DNA of 64,000 nt from Cyclospora cayetanensis (Eukaryota; Apicomplexa; Conoidasida; Eucoccidiorida; Eimeriidae). The notes beneath the pieces were generated by a model. That model did not search any database. It worked only from the letters and a program-made list of their open reading frames with translations, and was not told the DNA's origin. A program made the position numbers and the translations under genes. The stretch spans positions 40,777 to 104,776 of the forward strand of contig NW_020312091.1 in NCBI RefSeq assembly GCF_002999335.1. The letters run 5' to 3'. This document shows positions 35,223 to 48,700 of the stretch, piece after piece; the first letter of the stretch is position 1; every line of letters starts with the position of its first letter.

Positions 35223-35820
35223 TTCTTATTCTAGAAAAACTGCTATAGGCGTGTGTAAATGCACGCAGACGGCCCTGGGGATTTCTTTTGGAGACTCTCG
35301 CCTTCTAGGGAAGCAGGGACAGTTGCTACCTCCGAGGGGGAATAGTGCTACAACGGCACTGTTTGTGCAGCACCATTCCATGATGCTGCTGCGGCATGCT
35401 CACGCACACTCAGGCAGACCCAAGGGGGTGCCTCGAGTTGTGAATATTAAGCAGCTGGTCAACGAGCCCAATGCAGTTGAAAAAGCACGGCAGCAACAAA
35501 GGACGGAAGACCTTGCATGTTGCATGTGCCCTTCCTGTGGCATACTCCAGTGTGAGCAGAACATGACTGGTGGACAAGCGCTGCCATTTGGCTTACCTGG
35601 CCTCTCTGATTACGATAGGCTCAGGACAATGCCGCACGAAATGCTTGATCAAGCTTCTTTTGGTTTTCTGCCTTTGCCTTGCTCCATGCCTGTTGGAGAG
35701 GTACAACCGCACATCCAAAGGCCGAAGAACCATATTAATCCCGTGGATTCACGAGGGTCTGCTTGGCACACGTCTGCGGTAGAATCCACCGCTAGTGTGG
35801 TGCCCCGCAGGGCTTCGTAG
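35167..35820 (+). CDS. Open frame that may be an alternative 3' exon of the cyclin gene
   Basis: A 651-nt frame with no internal ATG near its start immediately follows the cyclin. The cyclin's exon 4 contains a strong donor, TTCGCT^GTAAGC at 35156, in phase 0. An acceptor at 35268 (AAATGCACGCAG^ACGGCC) enters this frame in phase 0, which would replace the last 22 cyclin residues with about 183 others (GISFGDSRLLGKQGQLLPPR, then VVNIKQLVNEPNAVEKARQQ, a CCMCPSC cluster, and a Pro-rich end). Alternatively it is part of a separate gene. Composition is compatible with coding, but no family is recognised. Confidence 0.4.
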   Translation, partial: PGYIPLCPGSNVLISLHSDSYSRKTAIGVCKCTQTALGISFGDSRLLGKQGQLLPPRGNSATTALFVQHHSMMLLRHAHAHSGRPKGVPRVVNIKQLVNEPNAVEKARQQQRTEDLACCMCPSCGILQCEQNMTGGQALPFGLPGLSDYDRLRTMPHEMLDQASFGFLPLPCSMPVGEVQPHIQRPKNHINPVDSRGSAWHTSAVESTASVVPRRAS

Positions 35821-35824
35821 CGAA

Positions 35825-36970
35825 GGGCATCATCCGAAGGCCACTGTTGTGCAAAATTCACCATTAGCCAGTGAGCAGCCTTCACTCAACCAGAAAAATA
35901 GGAACAACGTCTACTTCACTTCACACGAATGAGGAAAGGAGTTGGACCCCATCAACCTGTACGATGAAGATGCATTAATGCACTTCTCTCGGGACACATT
36001 CTGAAAATTTCAACAAATTGTAAAGAAAAGAGCCACAATAATGCATGGAAGCCATTTCTTAGTATTAGTCAAATGCAACTGTGGGTGCTTCGCACATTCC
36101 CGTAAGGAGCGGAGGTATCTGTCCTCTTTGCGGGAGGTGTCGGAACGACTATGTGACGATTGTGCAGCACAATCAAGGCCCCTCCGTATCAAAGCAGGAT
36201 GGTGGAAATTCACCCACACTACGAATGGTAACTGAAGACGTTATATTCGGCATGATGCACGTAAGGGTGCGTAAGAACAGGTCACTGACATGCCTTTCTT
36301 AGGGGCATATGGGGGTCATTTCTATAGTAGGTGCCTGAAGTCTTGTGTATCGGTGTTGAGGCTCGAAAAATGTGAAACACAATACTTTTGCGTTGCACGG
36401 TGAGTGCAGAGGGCATTCGGGTTGAAACCTTTAAGCAGTTTCATCCCCGTTATAAAGCCATATGCGCCCCGTAGGCCAGAAAGCTGGCACAGGTGTGACC
36501 TTTCATGAGCATGGAATGAGAGAATTATAAAAATGCCTGCAGCGTGTGGCACACATGCGTCATTTTGGTCTGTTTAGCAAAACGTACTTTCAGATGTTTT
36601 GCTTTCTAAGTGTTGTAGAATGTAGCTCAACCTTCATGCCGTGTCCAGGCACTGGGAAGGCGTAAATACCATTTTCATAGACCCTGTTATTTTAATTTAC
36701 ATTGTCTTAAGTGGAGGAGTGGCATTCTGTACTGGGTGCTGGGGTGCGTAAGAAGACCTCGCACTCTAAATCACAAACTCTACGTGCGCTACTCATGGAT
36801 TGACCTATCTGCGGTTTTGCAGCTCCTGCTGGTAGTAGCTAATGACAGTAATTGCCAGCTGTGCAATTACCTGCTCTGTAGTCCACCTCATTTTAAAGCT
36901 ACAACACGCACCTATGTCTAGGCTTCGGGAGCGCGGTTTGTACCAGTATAATTTTTACAAAGGCCGACTG
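35825..36970. other. Intergenic, no gene seen
   Basis: Only short frames on both strands. Nothing assigned. Confidence 0.4.
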
Positions 36971-36979
36971 CTCTGATCC

Positions 36980-37386
36980 TTCAATTTAGCTATAAATCAA
37001 CGAGCTGAGGCATTTTCAGGCGTTTTCCGTGACATTGCTACCGTCAGCGCCGCTGCTGCTGTTGCGGACGACCCAGGAAAAAGTTGAGCGGCGGGAGAGC
37101 TTTAGGGATTCCAGCACTCCGCTGCCGCTACGCTGCAAGCGCGGCTCCTGTTTTCCTTGTTGCTGCTCTGTACGGTTTGTTTGCTGAAGTTGATTGCGTT
37201 GGATGTTACAAATCTACTGATTATGATATCACAATTTTTATGCGTGAAATTAGGCTAAGAGAGTACACAGACATAAACTACATACATAGGGCATTGCAAA
37301 AAGCTATGCTCGCGGAATTTCATGCCTTGGGACCTGTGGATGAAGACTTCCTGCATTCCCTACGCTTGTGCAAGGCAGCAAACTGA
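36980..37386 (+). other. GC-rich coding-like island, unassigned
   Basis: After a good acceptor (GAGGCATTTTCAG at about 37020) the local GC content rises and two frames are open. Further on, a frame reads LREYTDINYIHRALQKAMLA then LGPVDEDFLHSLRLCKAAN and stops at 37386, possibly entered at ATTAG^G (about 37255). The upstream part also encodes a hydrophobic stretch (APVFLVAALYGLFAEV). I could not build a single consistent transcript, and no ATG fits without a further upstream exon. Confidence 0.25.
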
Positions 37387-37389
37387 CTA

Positions 37390-40300
37390 TGGCTGTCTGA
37401 ACCTCAAAACATTTCTGCTTTTACTTTTTCACGTGCTTCCAAGGACTGTTGTGAGGCACTTTTTGGCTTGTTACTTCGCCGTTCTTTCAAAGAATTAGGC
37501 AAGCAGAAGATTGAATGCGTGAGCAACTTGCCAGATACTAGTTTTACCCACTATGGGGTTGTGAAAAAGAGGGTAATCGGCAATGTTGCATAAAGAGAAA
37601 CGATGGGCTTCCAGCGCCCAGAGCATCTGAAGGATTCTTTCAAAAAATTCATGTTTATGGACACAGCTTAGGGTCTAGGCTGCTGGGAATGTGCCCAAAT
37701 CCCCACATACTCCCTTTAGCTTGTCCTTCTTCTCGTAATCCGCTGTCTGGTGACCTTACACCTTGCCTTAGTCTTGTGCCTTAACTTGACAATGCCTTTA
37801 TTGTACACACTCTTGCAAAGCGCGGGTATTATCGCGGCAATATCCTGGATTATGCAACGTTGTGCATCTAACTTGTCTCTGGTATGAGCCTCCAGATTTT
37901 TTCTGGTAGTGAGAAACCCATTTGAATGTCCAAATCTACGTGCAATGGCATAGCACTTATATTCCAACCCTAGAGTCTCTCGTTGTATGTATTTCCTGAA
38001 AGTCCCAGCTTCGTGCAACCTTACTCTTGCTGCGCATAGCCTTGTAGCACGACTACGAGAGATGTGTAAATATTGCCGGTTATTCTCAGAAATGCTGTAA
38101 GGTTTTCGTTTTTAGCTGATATTTCACAGTGCTCAACCGGGACTATTCTCCGATGAAGATGCGGCTTAACTGTCTTATGATATGACTCTCTTAACCTACA
38201 TTGTTTACCAAAAGACTTTGCATTACAATTGCCCTTCGTGTACAATAACACTGAGAGAGACTTCCGTACTCCGTGGACCGCTATTAATTATCTATTTAGG
38301 TTGCATGCTTCTTATACCGACATGTAGGCTAAATCTCTGAGAGCACTGCAGGCTCCTCGGCTCAACTCTTAAAAAAACCTTTTGCCTAGAGCTTCACTGT
38401 GACAGAGCGTGGCTCATTCTTGGCGTTTGATGCTTTCGTTTCTCTCTTCCACTCATACGCTAGCCGGTATTGTCGACAAGCTGTCAGGTCCCTTGTGGCA
38501 CTGAGGTGAAGCGATTGTTCTCTGGGATCCGTTCCTCCCACAAAGTCTATTCCTCTATTTATCGTTGAGTTGGAGAGAGAGCAGGCCTATAACAACATCC
38601 AAAGCACAGCAAGCTTGCAGAGCTCTCTCTCAGCAGCTCGTTGGGGTTAATTGATATACGTTTTTCCCCCATTCCTCTAAATGACTTTTCTGGCATGCAG
38701 TCGTCGTCGACCCTTTTGATGGCGCAATGCGCCTCGTCAAAACTTTAGATGATATAAGGTCATTCTACTCCGCTTCCGTGCTCTTAGATAGTGACATCCG
38801 TTAGGAGCAGTCTAATATCAATGCACTGGTGATTTTGCCAAAGGTCAAATAGCCACCGAACATCGTGTACGCTTGCTCAGGTGGTAACAGTCTCGCCCCC
38901 AGCAAGGAACTTTGGGTAGTCGACCGTTGGAGTGTCGAGAGGACGCTCATATGATTGCTAACACAAGATAATGAGACTTTGTGTGCTGTAAAGCCTTAGA
39001 AGTCTGTACATTGTAAGTTGCTTGCAATCACCCCATACAGTGGCACTAGTACTCAAGGATGCCCCCTAGGGAAGCCGCATTATACAGAGCCAGTCTTAGT
39101 GGGAAAAATTTAAATCGCAGTAGGCACTGGTTGTCTTTGAAGTGTACAGTAGCACGGTATGCGCTTATTGCTTTATCCATCTGTGCTTCTGCGCCCACCA
39201 AAACAAGGGGAGCTTTGTTTATAGACTTGCATGGTCGCCAGTCTAGCTCCTAAAGTGCTGATCTTGGTATAAAGAACTTGCCCCATTTGCTTGTATTCCT
39301 CGGTTATCATGCTGGTTATTGTAAACGCTATTTACTGACCAGCCATTTTAGCTCAATAATGTGTTGGCGTGGAAATAAATAACACTTTTGGGCGGGGTTC
39401 TTGACTATGCAGGCCACATGCCATTCTTAGGGCAAAACCCTGAGAATCTCGTGGACCTCTTGCCCGATAGCACCCTCTTCCCACTGTGAGCGAGCGTTCT
39501 GCAAGATTATAAAGCCTTGGAATAAACAATGAGCAGACACTGAAGGTGGGTGTGGTGAATGGCCACAGGCTCAAAGTGGATGCAGATATGCGCTGACTGC
39601 GTACAGTGAAGACCTCGCGTTCTGCCCATCTAGAGGATATCATTTCAATCCCATTTTCGGCAATTAGAGTGCGTTTAAGACTAGCTTTTCAGTCAAAGGC
39701 TCTACAGTTGGCGTATGCGTATGCCCCCCCACACAGCAGACCACAGGAAGCACATTGTATATCCAGATCCCCTAGTGCATGATGTCCTCAAACTTTTGTC
39801 CTGGGACGCCGGACATTCACTTCCCTCTGAGATTAAAGGCACCCAAAACTTTTAAAATACGCACAATAGGCCGAGGCTTCTATCACGCAAATTACATGCG
39901 CACTCTTTCTCAAGTGTTGAGCTGCATATAAACACTTCCACTACACTGGATAATATTAGCTAATGATTTGAAGCATTTGACTGATTGGCGTGCAGAATAC
40001 TGATAAAGCAACACAATAAGACACGATGTTGTCTGCGCGAGCGATAGTTGCTATGAGCAACTAGCTGTAAATGCTTGGAATTCATAGAAGGTTGGGCAAC
40101 GAACACCGTAGCTGTCCTTCTCCACCTGTGCTGAAAGCCTGAGAATTGCTGGGAGTGGGTTAAGGGATTTTTAAATGGGAAATCAATCAAAAACTCTCTA
40201 CGTAGTTTGTTCTGAGTCTTGAATCAAGTGTTTCCTGACGCAGGCATTAGAAGGAGCTTTACACTTGCGTGTCAACCGAAACAAAAGAGCAGGAATAATG

Positions 40301-41145
40301 CAAATTAATTGCTCCACACACTGTTCACTGATTATGTCATGTCGGTACGTGGATCGCCAATATAAGTTAAAATCTCGAAACCGTTGTGGCGGGGATGCCG
40401 TAGCTGATAATGGGAATTTCATGTTGCACTGACATGTGGTTCCTCTGCGCTTTCTTCGTAAAGCGAAGCTAAGTATATGTACGAGAGCACACTGAATTAC
40501 CCAAAATTCCTTCCAGTTTTCCTAATTTCGACATTCTTTCAAGCTCCCAATACCTCTGGAAAACGGCTAAAGGAAGAACGGGCGGAATCTTCCTGAAAAT
40601 CCCAAAAGGGATTGGAATACAAGTGACAAGCAAACTTTGATTTCTTCAGCTCGTCCCTCTTGATTATACACGCATTGCTTGGAACTACTGCACAATGCTT
40701 GCAATCTAAATTTGCTTCTTTGCAAACGTTTCCAAGCGAAAACTGTATATTCTCTGAGAGCGGAAAAGGTTATGCTGTTGAAAATGCTAGGAGGCATCTC
40801 AGGTCTACAAATAGAGTGCGGCTGAGGAAGCATTTCAAAAGAATCTCATCTTCATTTACGCAGGGAGGGAAATGTAGAGGTGTTGCACATTGGGGTAAAG
40901 GGACGAAAATTATCTTTTTTCAGGGTAGACCGGCGGTTGCAATCAAGCATTTTTCGGCCTACTAGCAAAGCAAACGACTGACATGAAAAAATGATAACAT
41001 GTCAATTCGTTTGCAGGCACAATATTCCGGGAATTCGCGCATCAATGCAGCTGCAGTGCAGCTTTCCGACATGAGTCGCTATACACAATCCATCTAGTCT
41101 ATTAGCACACAGTCGTGAATTCCAGGAAAAGCGCAAAGCTCCTAC
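37390..41145. other. Gene-poor stretch, nothing supported
   Basis: About 3.7 kb with only short overlapping frames, no motifs and no repeats that I could see. It is the 3' flank of the VPS13-like gene on its right side. Confidence 0.5.
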
Positions 41146-41149
41146 AATT

Positions 41150-42780
41150 TCAAGGAGTAATAAAAGAGTATTGCAGCACATCAGTAGCGCTCTCATCTTC
41201 ATGCGCAATTTGAATGCTCTTCTTGATACTACAAATTATATCGAACACCTGTAGAGCCTTGTATATATCTGGGAAAGTAATGGTGAATGTGATGGCCTCT
41301 GGTTCGCAAGAACGGCTGACTCCTTCAAGATGGCGCAAGCGGTTCAACTTGGTAGGCGAACCCAAATCAGATCGTTTGTGCCGGAGCCGCATGACGCTCC
41401 CATAGCTCCACCGATAGCAACATGCAAACCAGTTTACAAGCAGTCTCATAAAAGGAAAAATGCAGTTAGGCTGTATATCTGGATTTGCTGTAATTATGCT
41501 GCTCGCATCACTCTGAGGTAAGGTGTTTTCCGCTTCACATCTGCCTGCTTTTGTAGTTCTACCCCCTGGAACGTTTGAGGCGACAAACATTCGCACTTCT
41601 TGGCCGGGTAGTGTGATGTCGCCACTGTGCATGGGCAATCTTGTGTACGGACTGTTGTTCGTTGAGGCATCAGGTAACTGGATAATGACGCTGTGCTGGG
41701 CAGTGCCGCTGGGGAGCTTCAAGTTTTTCTTTAGGGCTTGAACAGCATTGCGTTTTTCCGTAGCGTGGCTGACATACGCTTTGTAAGACGCCGAAAAATC
41801 ACGCAGCACCTTTTCTTCAAGGTGCAGCTTGTTTGCTACGGTTATATGCACCGTATATATACCACACTGGTCGTATGCTGGTTGTTCTTTCTCTCTCAGC
41901 AGATTGGATGATTCAGCGTGAGCGCGACCCGTTGACCTCCAATGCCTCTGCCGTAAGAGCATTGCTTGCTGAGCACGAAAGGCGCTTTCTAAGAATGCTG
42001 GCAACACCACAACGCAGCGCTCAATGTCCTCTCGTCTGCACACCCACTGCGCAGATCCGGCACGAAGGCAGATCATCAAATCGTTAGTTACAAGCAAGTA
42101 ATCCGCGCTATGATTTCGCCTATCGTCTGTGACAAAGTAATGCTTCAGGTCAGTAGATAAGCAAACGGGAGAGATCGGGAAAGCCACGACAGCCGGTTGT
42201 AGCACTGCTCGAGCAAGAACCCTTTTGGTAGACGCCTCCAACAGATTCATCGCGCGTGCTGTGTGCAAGGCATAGGGCAATACTGCCAAATGCGGCTGGA
42301 AAACACGAAGGGGGCGCGTCTTTTTTATCATCGATTTGCGCCGAAGGGTACTGCTGGCACCTGCAGCTACTGCGACACAAAACAGCACTAGCCCAACGGC
42401 TGGTCCCGCAACAAGGTATGCTATTCCCTGAAGGACACCTATGCAGAACCCTGTGCACCCAGAGGCCCTTTTGCGTCTCAAAGGTATGGATCCGACGGCC
42501 ACTACAGACCCTCCAACGATCTGTACAGCTCCTAGGATTCCTGTGTAGAGGCCTTCGCAGAGCGTTTCTGGACGTTCTATTCTGCTTGGCTGTATCCGTA
42601 TGGGCTCTGGCCACAAGGATAAAATACCGCGTATATCTGTAAGCCTGAAGAGTTCAAACAGTCTGAGAAGTCCTGCGCCTATGCTGCTGATGGAAGCAAA
42701 TACTGCGCTGGCAAAGTTCACCGTCAACCTGTACAGGCATTTGAGAAATGATGAGCGTGATGTATCGGATAAGGAAGGAC
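41150..42780 (-). other. VPS13-like gene: last exon (ATG_C-like and PH-like regions)
   Basis: Starts after GTGTACTCAG in phase 1 and ends at TGA 41150-41152. It contains a run of Gly/Ala amphipathic helices, RVFQPHLAVLPYALHTARAM, which parallels the family's 'RPPRxFxxDGxxRPY' element, and a beta-rich C-terminus with HYFVTDDRRNHSADYLLVTN. The donor of the preceding exon (about 43017) is ambiguous among three phase-1 GT sites. Confidence 0.7.
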
Positions 42781-45700
42781 CTGAGTACACATTATTGCTC
42801 AAGAAGCACCACGACTGTACATGGTAAGTACAACGTTCATGGCGAAGCCGTATAGGAATTGCTCCATTCGCAGTTGCTGCGAGCATTTACCTCAATAGCT
42901 TTAACAATCATAATTGTGCTCATGATGAGGATTCACTGTTGACTGCTAATTAGAGTAAATGCAGTGCGGCGGTGGTCAGCGGTGTTTTTGGTCAACAAGT
43001 GTCCGTACTTCTCAATTGATTGCCGGTGACAGCACGTAAACTAGATGATAGTCCAGTAATAAGACGAAGCGGGTTTCCAATGACATCTATAGAGGCCAAA
43101 AGTTTGTGGAGCTGCCGAATACATTGTTGAACGTACGAAGAACACAAATCATCTACAAGCTGCTCAGCAGTGGTGAAAACACACTGCTGTACAAAAAGGC
43201 GAGATTTTAGCGGAAAATTAGTAATGTCGGTCATTGGATATCCTAGAAACTCAAATTGGCGGAACGTCATCAGCCCGTTATGAACCGTCCCAGTATCTCT
43301 TTTGCGCAAGCGTTGTGATCTTGCCGATAAAATTAGCAGCATTGGCCGGATAGATAATGTATGAATATATAGCGGTCTTAAGGTTGCTGCCAATGGGATG
43401 GTTGCTTCTGGGAATGCCCGCAATCGCTCATATCCGGCAGTATCTGGCCGATTGGCAGCTGCCTCTCGAACGAGCTGCACGTTTCGATGGCGCAGCGACC
43501 TAAAGAATATTGAGCGATTCTGCAGAAGCCGCATAAAGAAGCGGACTAGAACGTACGCTGTATCTGCCTCGACGTGCAACGCAATGGGTGCGAGTTCAGC
43601 ATCAACGTATTCGAGAATCGCCACCCCATTCCTCAGGCTACCGCCAAACTGGAATCTCAGGAAGGGAAAGCGCTCCCCCCCCTTGCACCCCTCAAATGCA
43701 CCCCAGTCCTGTTTTGGTTTTGCATTGGCTCGTAGTACTCCCTCGCATGACCCGGCGCTCAATGGTCCCCGTTCGAATAATCCCGCCTTGCCGGATCCAT
43801 AATGATCAAGGCACTCCTCAGGTGTTATCTGCCTCAAAATAGTTTGATGCTCAGCCTCTGCTACTCCGTTGTCTACTTGGAAAGCCCTTATAGAAAAGCG
43901 AAATTCCTGAATTTGTGATGCACGTAAACGCAGGACCTCTGCACGGATACCCGAACAGCCAACAAACACAAGTTCTTGGGGAGTGGAGTCCACGAGGGAT
44001 AGGCCGAATCCTTGGATAGAAATGCGGATATGCATTCCCATACCTAAAAGAAATCTCTTTCCGGTAAACTTGACAGCCTGATTCGATTCTTGGGGGGATT
44101 GTGCGCCTGGTAATCTGGGTGACAGCCCCTTATTCCTGCGGAAACTGTTCCATGCAGTGGCTGTGCTTGATCTGCGTGATCTCGATTTGACATGTTTGCG
44201 GAACGATTTTTGACGAGTTCCAATGAGCGTTGCCATACGGCTTTGTCTAGCTGCGTAGTTGCCCTCCTGGTTGTCAGATGCTTTACTCAAGTAAAAAACC
44301 TTTTCTGGCTCTGCTTGTTCAGGAGTGCATAAGCAGTCAGCCCGCATACAACGCAAAGGTTCTTCTCTACTAGGAGCGAATCTGCCACTCCAGCAGCTGC
44401 TGCGTGGAGCTTCTTTTGTCTCTCTCTGAAGCAATCTGGGCTGTGGTATTAGCCCTTCCGGGTAAAGGCCTATCAAATGGGATGTCCCTGCTAATTGCGT
44501 TGCTTCCATATGCTCAATTTTCTTCCTTTTCGTGGTTGCGTGGAAAGACAGTTCCGCTCTTGAAAACTCTCGTCCATTTCGTTTAGCTCGTGAGCTTCCA
44601 TTACTCTGCCATAAATTGTGACTTACCAGGAAGTCACGAACGGCACGTCTCCTGGAATCTGTGGTAGAAGTGGTTTGCCTCTGCCTCGGAGGCGCATCCA
44701 TCGTAGCGATAACTCGTCTGCTGGTGCCGCACACGTCCGTAGCAAAGTATATTTTTTCTTTGGAAATCGGCAAAATAAGGGGACGGTGTACACGAATGCG
44801 TGCTATGTTGTAGCTTTTTGTAACTTGTTGGTTACAGTCCAAAACAGAAAATCGAAGGTATTTTCGCTCCCTTTGGGGATCGCTCCAAGCATACTCCATT
44901 TGCTTCCTTCTTCCTAGAAGCTCCCAGACGCGCTTATGTCGAAGTCCACCTTGAGCAAAAGCGATTAAGTAATCAGTATTGTTGAGAAGAAGGTATTCGG
45001 ACTTCACAGGCAGACTGAATAATACTACAAACGAAGCTCCATCTAGAGAACGAATGGATATTTGGATGTTTTTATGGGCCTGGAAAAGTGCTCGTACATC
45101 CTTGCAGATGGTGGTTGCACCCATTCTAAAGCCAAATCTGGCATGAGATTTCCTCGTAGGCATTATGAGGGTGTTAAGGCGGATTTGAAACGAAGCTCTG
45201 CGGGATATTGAAACCTGTGATGACCATATACTTTGTTGTATAGACTGGCCCTTTCTTCCTCCATCAAGACACAATGCCCCTGGTTTTCTAGTCACGCCTC
45301 TTCTGTTCTCAGTGCTTTTAGAAAGAGAGTCGACGATTGCGGGGTCAACCGTGGCGATGTAAATGAGTGCTTCTCCGGGTACCACCGTCTGCGGATGGAA
45401 CGCACACTGACTCCCTGCAGCCAGCGAGAGAGGGGGTGAATTACCACTACACTCCTTGACCCAAAGGTCATAGGGAAGAATGTTCTTTAATACAAAGCGG
45501 GTGTATATACTGACGATTTTGGAACGTGAGAAAGGCGGTGGGGCGAGAGCTACTGTGACGCCAAAATGATAGTAGGTTCTGTTGATTCCATTGGCACCAA
45601 GGCTGGCTGGGCTTTGTACTGGAACTGAAACAGCCGTGGTGCGGCCAACAATATCAATACGGAAAGCTGAGCATAACCTTAGAGAAGAGTGGTCACGTGA

Positions 45701-48700
45701 ACCAGAAGCCCCCATGTCTCCCAGGTGAACAGAATCTCTTTCATCTTTGCGTGGACCGCAACACTGCCTGAATTCTCCACTGGGTGCAACGCCAAGAGCT
45801 ACTGAAGTATGCCCATGTAACGGCACTCCCAAAAGCCTCCAGTCGCAGGAGGCTAAGTACTGCATTGGGTAGTCGCAGTAAGAGACAACAAGCGGCTCCG
45901 GTTGCCGATTGACAAGCCAGTAAGGAGCGAAAATGCGGATGGCCCTGACACATGTACCCCACATATGTGTTTTTATGTTTGTCAGTTTAGAAGCGCTGCC
46001 AAGGAAACCGTTTTGATCAAAGTCAGTAATGCTGGTAGAGTCCAGATTTTTCTTACACCATCCAGCTATCTCCGCGTACACACATAGCTCATTTGGCTGA
46101 TACATGGAAAGGCGACGGTACTCCGCAGAGTGCTGCTGTATTGTGTTTCCCACTTCATCAATTATACTTGTTCGCTTAAAAGTTATAACACGATTTATAG
46201 CATTAGTGGGGGCAGGCACATGGTAGTCTATAACCAAAGGCTCAGATCTGTATAAATGCTGGTGTTTCTTTCCTCCGGCAGTAGTAACAAACTCGAACAC
46301 AAACCCGGAAGTCACTTTTAGGATATCGATGTCTTGTCCTGCATTAATGAGTGCATGGGGAATGGCATTCCTTTGGGAATGTGATGCTAGTGTCTGTGGT
46401 GATGATTCTTTCTGCTGTGGAAGCGGTGACGATGTGCTGGAAACAAGAAAAAGCCCAAGTGGCTCAAATAGGCGGTTTCCCACCTGAGAGTGACATACAT
46501 TCAACTACAGAAAATCATGGTTCGGGCGCAAAGCTTTCATAGACTCAGCTACAGGCATTGTTGGCTATGATCGTAGCACTTACGTTGATTGGTGCGCTCA
46601 GACATACTTCAAAGAACAACGGGTCTGCTTCAGACAGCAAGTCTCGCGATTGACCGTAAACTGTCACGGCAAAGGCAGCATAGAAGCTGGACCCGCCGCT
46701 GCTGCTTATACTACTAGCGTCTTGATCAAGATGATTTATGGCTTTTGGCAGCCTTCGAGTAGCAGCCTTGCCATCCGCACCAGCGCCTCCTTCTCCAAGT
46801 AGAAACTCCACAATCTGAGGCTGGCATTCATATGAGAGGACGCTATGGCTACGTCCGAGTGCAACTTGTTGTAAGGTTGCTTTCTGTAAAAGTGGCTTGG
46901 ACCCAAGAGACTGCGCTAAAGCATAAATGGTTTGGTAAGCCTGAAAGAGCTGAACACGCCAGACGCAAATATTCACGGCCGTGCCTGATGGTTGCGGCAC
47001 CGCACTAGACACGCGCATTGATTAGAGCAAACAGATGTTGCTATGTCTTTGATTGCGTGTGTACAATGTCACTCACAAACTTCAGCCGCATAGCGAGCGT
47101 TTTTAGGTAAGGAACGTAGCGAAATTAGGCTGACTAGAACGGGTTGCGTTATCAGGTAGTTAATAGCCATACAGACCACACCAAGGAGTACTGCGCACCA
47201 TCTGTGCCTACGTGCATCTAAAAGCGAAGGGTTCCAATGCATTTTATCGGATCCTCACTTTACTCTTCATCAGGCTCTCAGCTTCTATTATTGTAGCAAT
47301 GTTTGCGGTGATTGTGCGGGTGCTTACGCTATTATATGTGAAGCAGCAGGCAGGTGCAGCTGCGGACACCAGAGAAGAAGTGCACGAACCTGTGTTTCCT
47401 CGTCTGTAGAGGAATTTTCAGAAACCCGAAACGTCGGACATTCTTGGGGCATATCTTGTTTGTTTTCATCCGGCGTATCTGATGAGGGTGCACGACCGAT
47501 GTTGCTCACTTGGGGTGCTATATATCGCGCCAACTTGCTCATTTTATGGCTGCGCCTACTGTTACAATGCCCATGAGTGTTGTATACTTCCACCTCGTTT
47601 TGCGTGGAAATGCAACTAGACGGTATAAAATATAAGGGCTCGATTGACGTGTCATCAAGCCATTCGTTCAGGTAACTTAAGTCGGAAGCTGTTGGAGGCC
47701 GGCCCTCCACTAACACGGCGATCCCTGAATTATTAGCTCCAGAAAAATTGCCACAGTTCTTAACTATTTTTGACGGCATAGTCGTTACCGTAGAGCCATT
47801 TTCTTTTTGAGTATCCTGTTGTGGCCCTTTCCAAAGAGAAGAAAGGCCAGTCATTACTGTATGGCTGTGAAATGATAACACTGCTTGCCCTAAACGGTTT
47901 GCCGTTGGACTGGGAGGCGGCTGATCTGGCTCTAACCCGTGCTCTTTCCAGGTTGTACGCAAGGGTTCCCCTCCCTTTTTCATACCCAACACCTGGAGCC
48001 TATGAGCCACAACTGCTTTTGGCAAGATCCAGGACAAGGGTATATGCCCTATTCCTCCGTGTGGCTCGACCTCCAAAGGGGGGCACGGCAAGACGTTTGG
48101 GACATCACATGCCTCCTTTTGAGAATGTCTAGTGGGATACCTGCGCACGTGGTCGTAGCAGGCATTTGATTGGCAATTACTTAAAGAAGCTAGCCTGATT
48201 GCTTCCTCCTAAATGGTTCGCACACGACCATTCTGGGGCTGCTGCGGAGCCGTGATTTATCACAATACGGGCTCTAGCTGACCGGTTTGAATAATTAGCG
48301 TGGCATGCACAGCGCTCTGCGGTGACCTTCGGGGATTCACCCTCGTAGGCAGAGCATCTAATATTTTCCACTAAAATGCCTTTATCGGACTGGTCCAAAA
48401 GAGCTAGAGCAGGGTGCGGGAAAACCTGAAACACATTTCTGACTCAAAATTCATGGTATGCCTAGGAGGAACAATACCAGGTCGTACGTAATTTGCCTGC
48501 TCAATTCATGACTATATCAATACTCTTTTAAAAAGACCCTCACCGAACACACCAGGACAGGCACAGACAAGTTATTGTGGATGGAGATCACGGAGGACAG
48601 ATACGTGTTAAATGTCCTGCTGCTGGGTACAAACACCGTCTTCACAAGAATTCGAGCTGAGTAGAGCGATTCACATCGCACTTTTCTACAGGCATGCCTC

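Noticed and set aside
42256..42642. 128-codon plus-strand frame within the VPS13-like last exon
   Set aside because: Shadow of the minus-strand coding frame, which carries family motifs.
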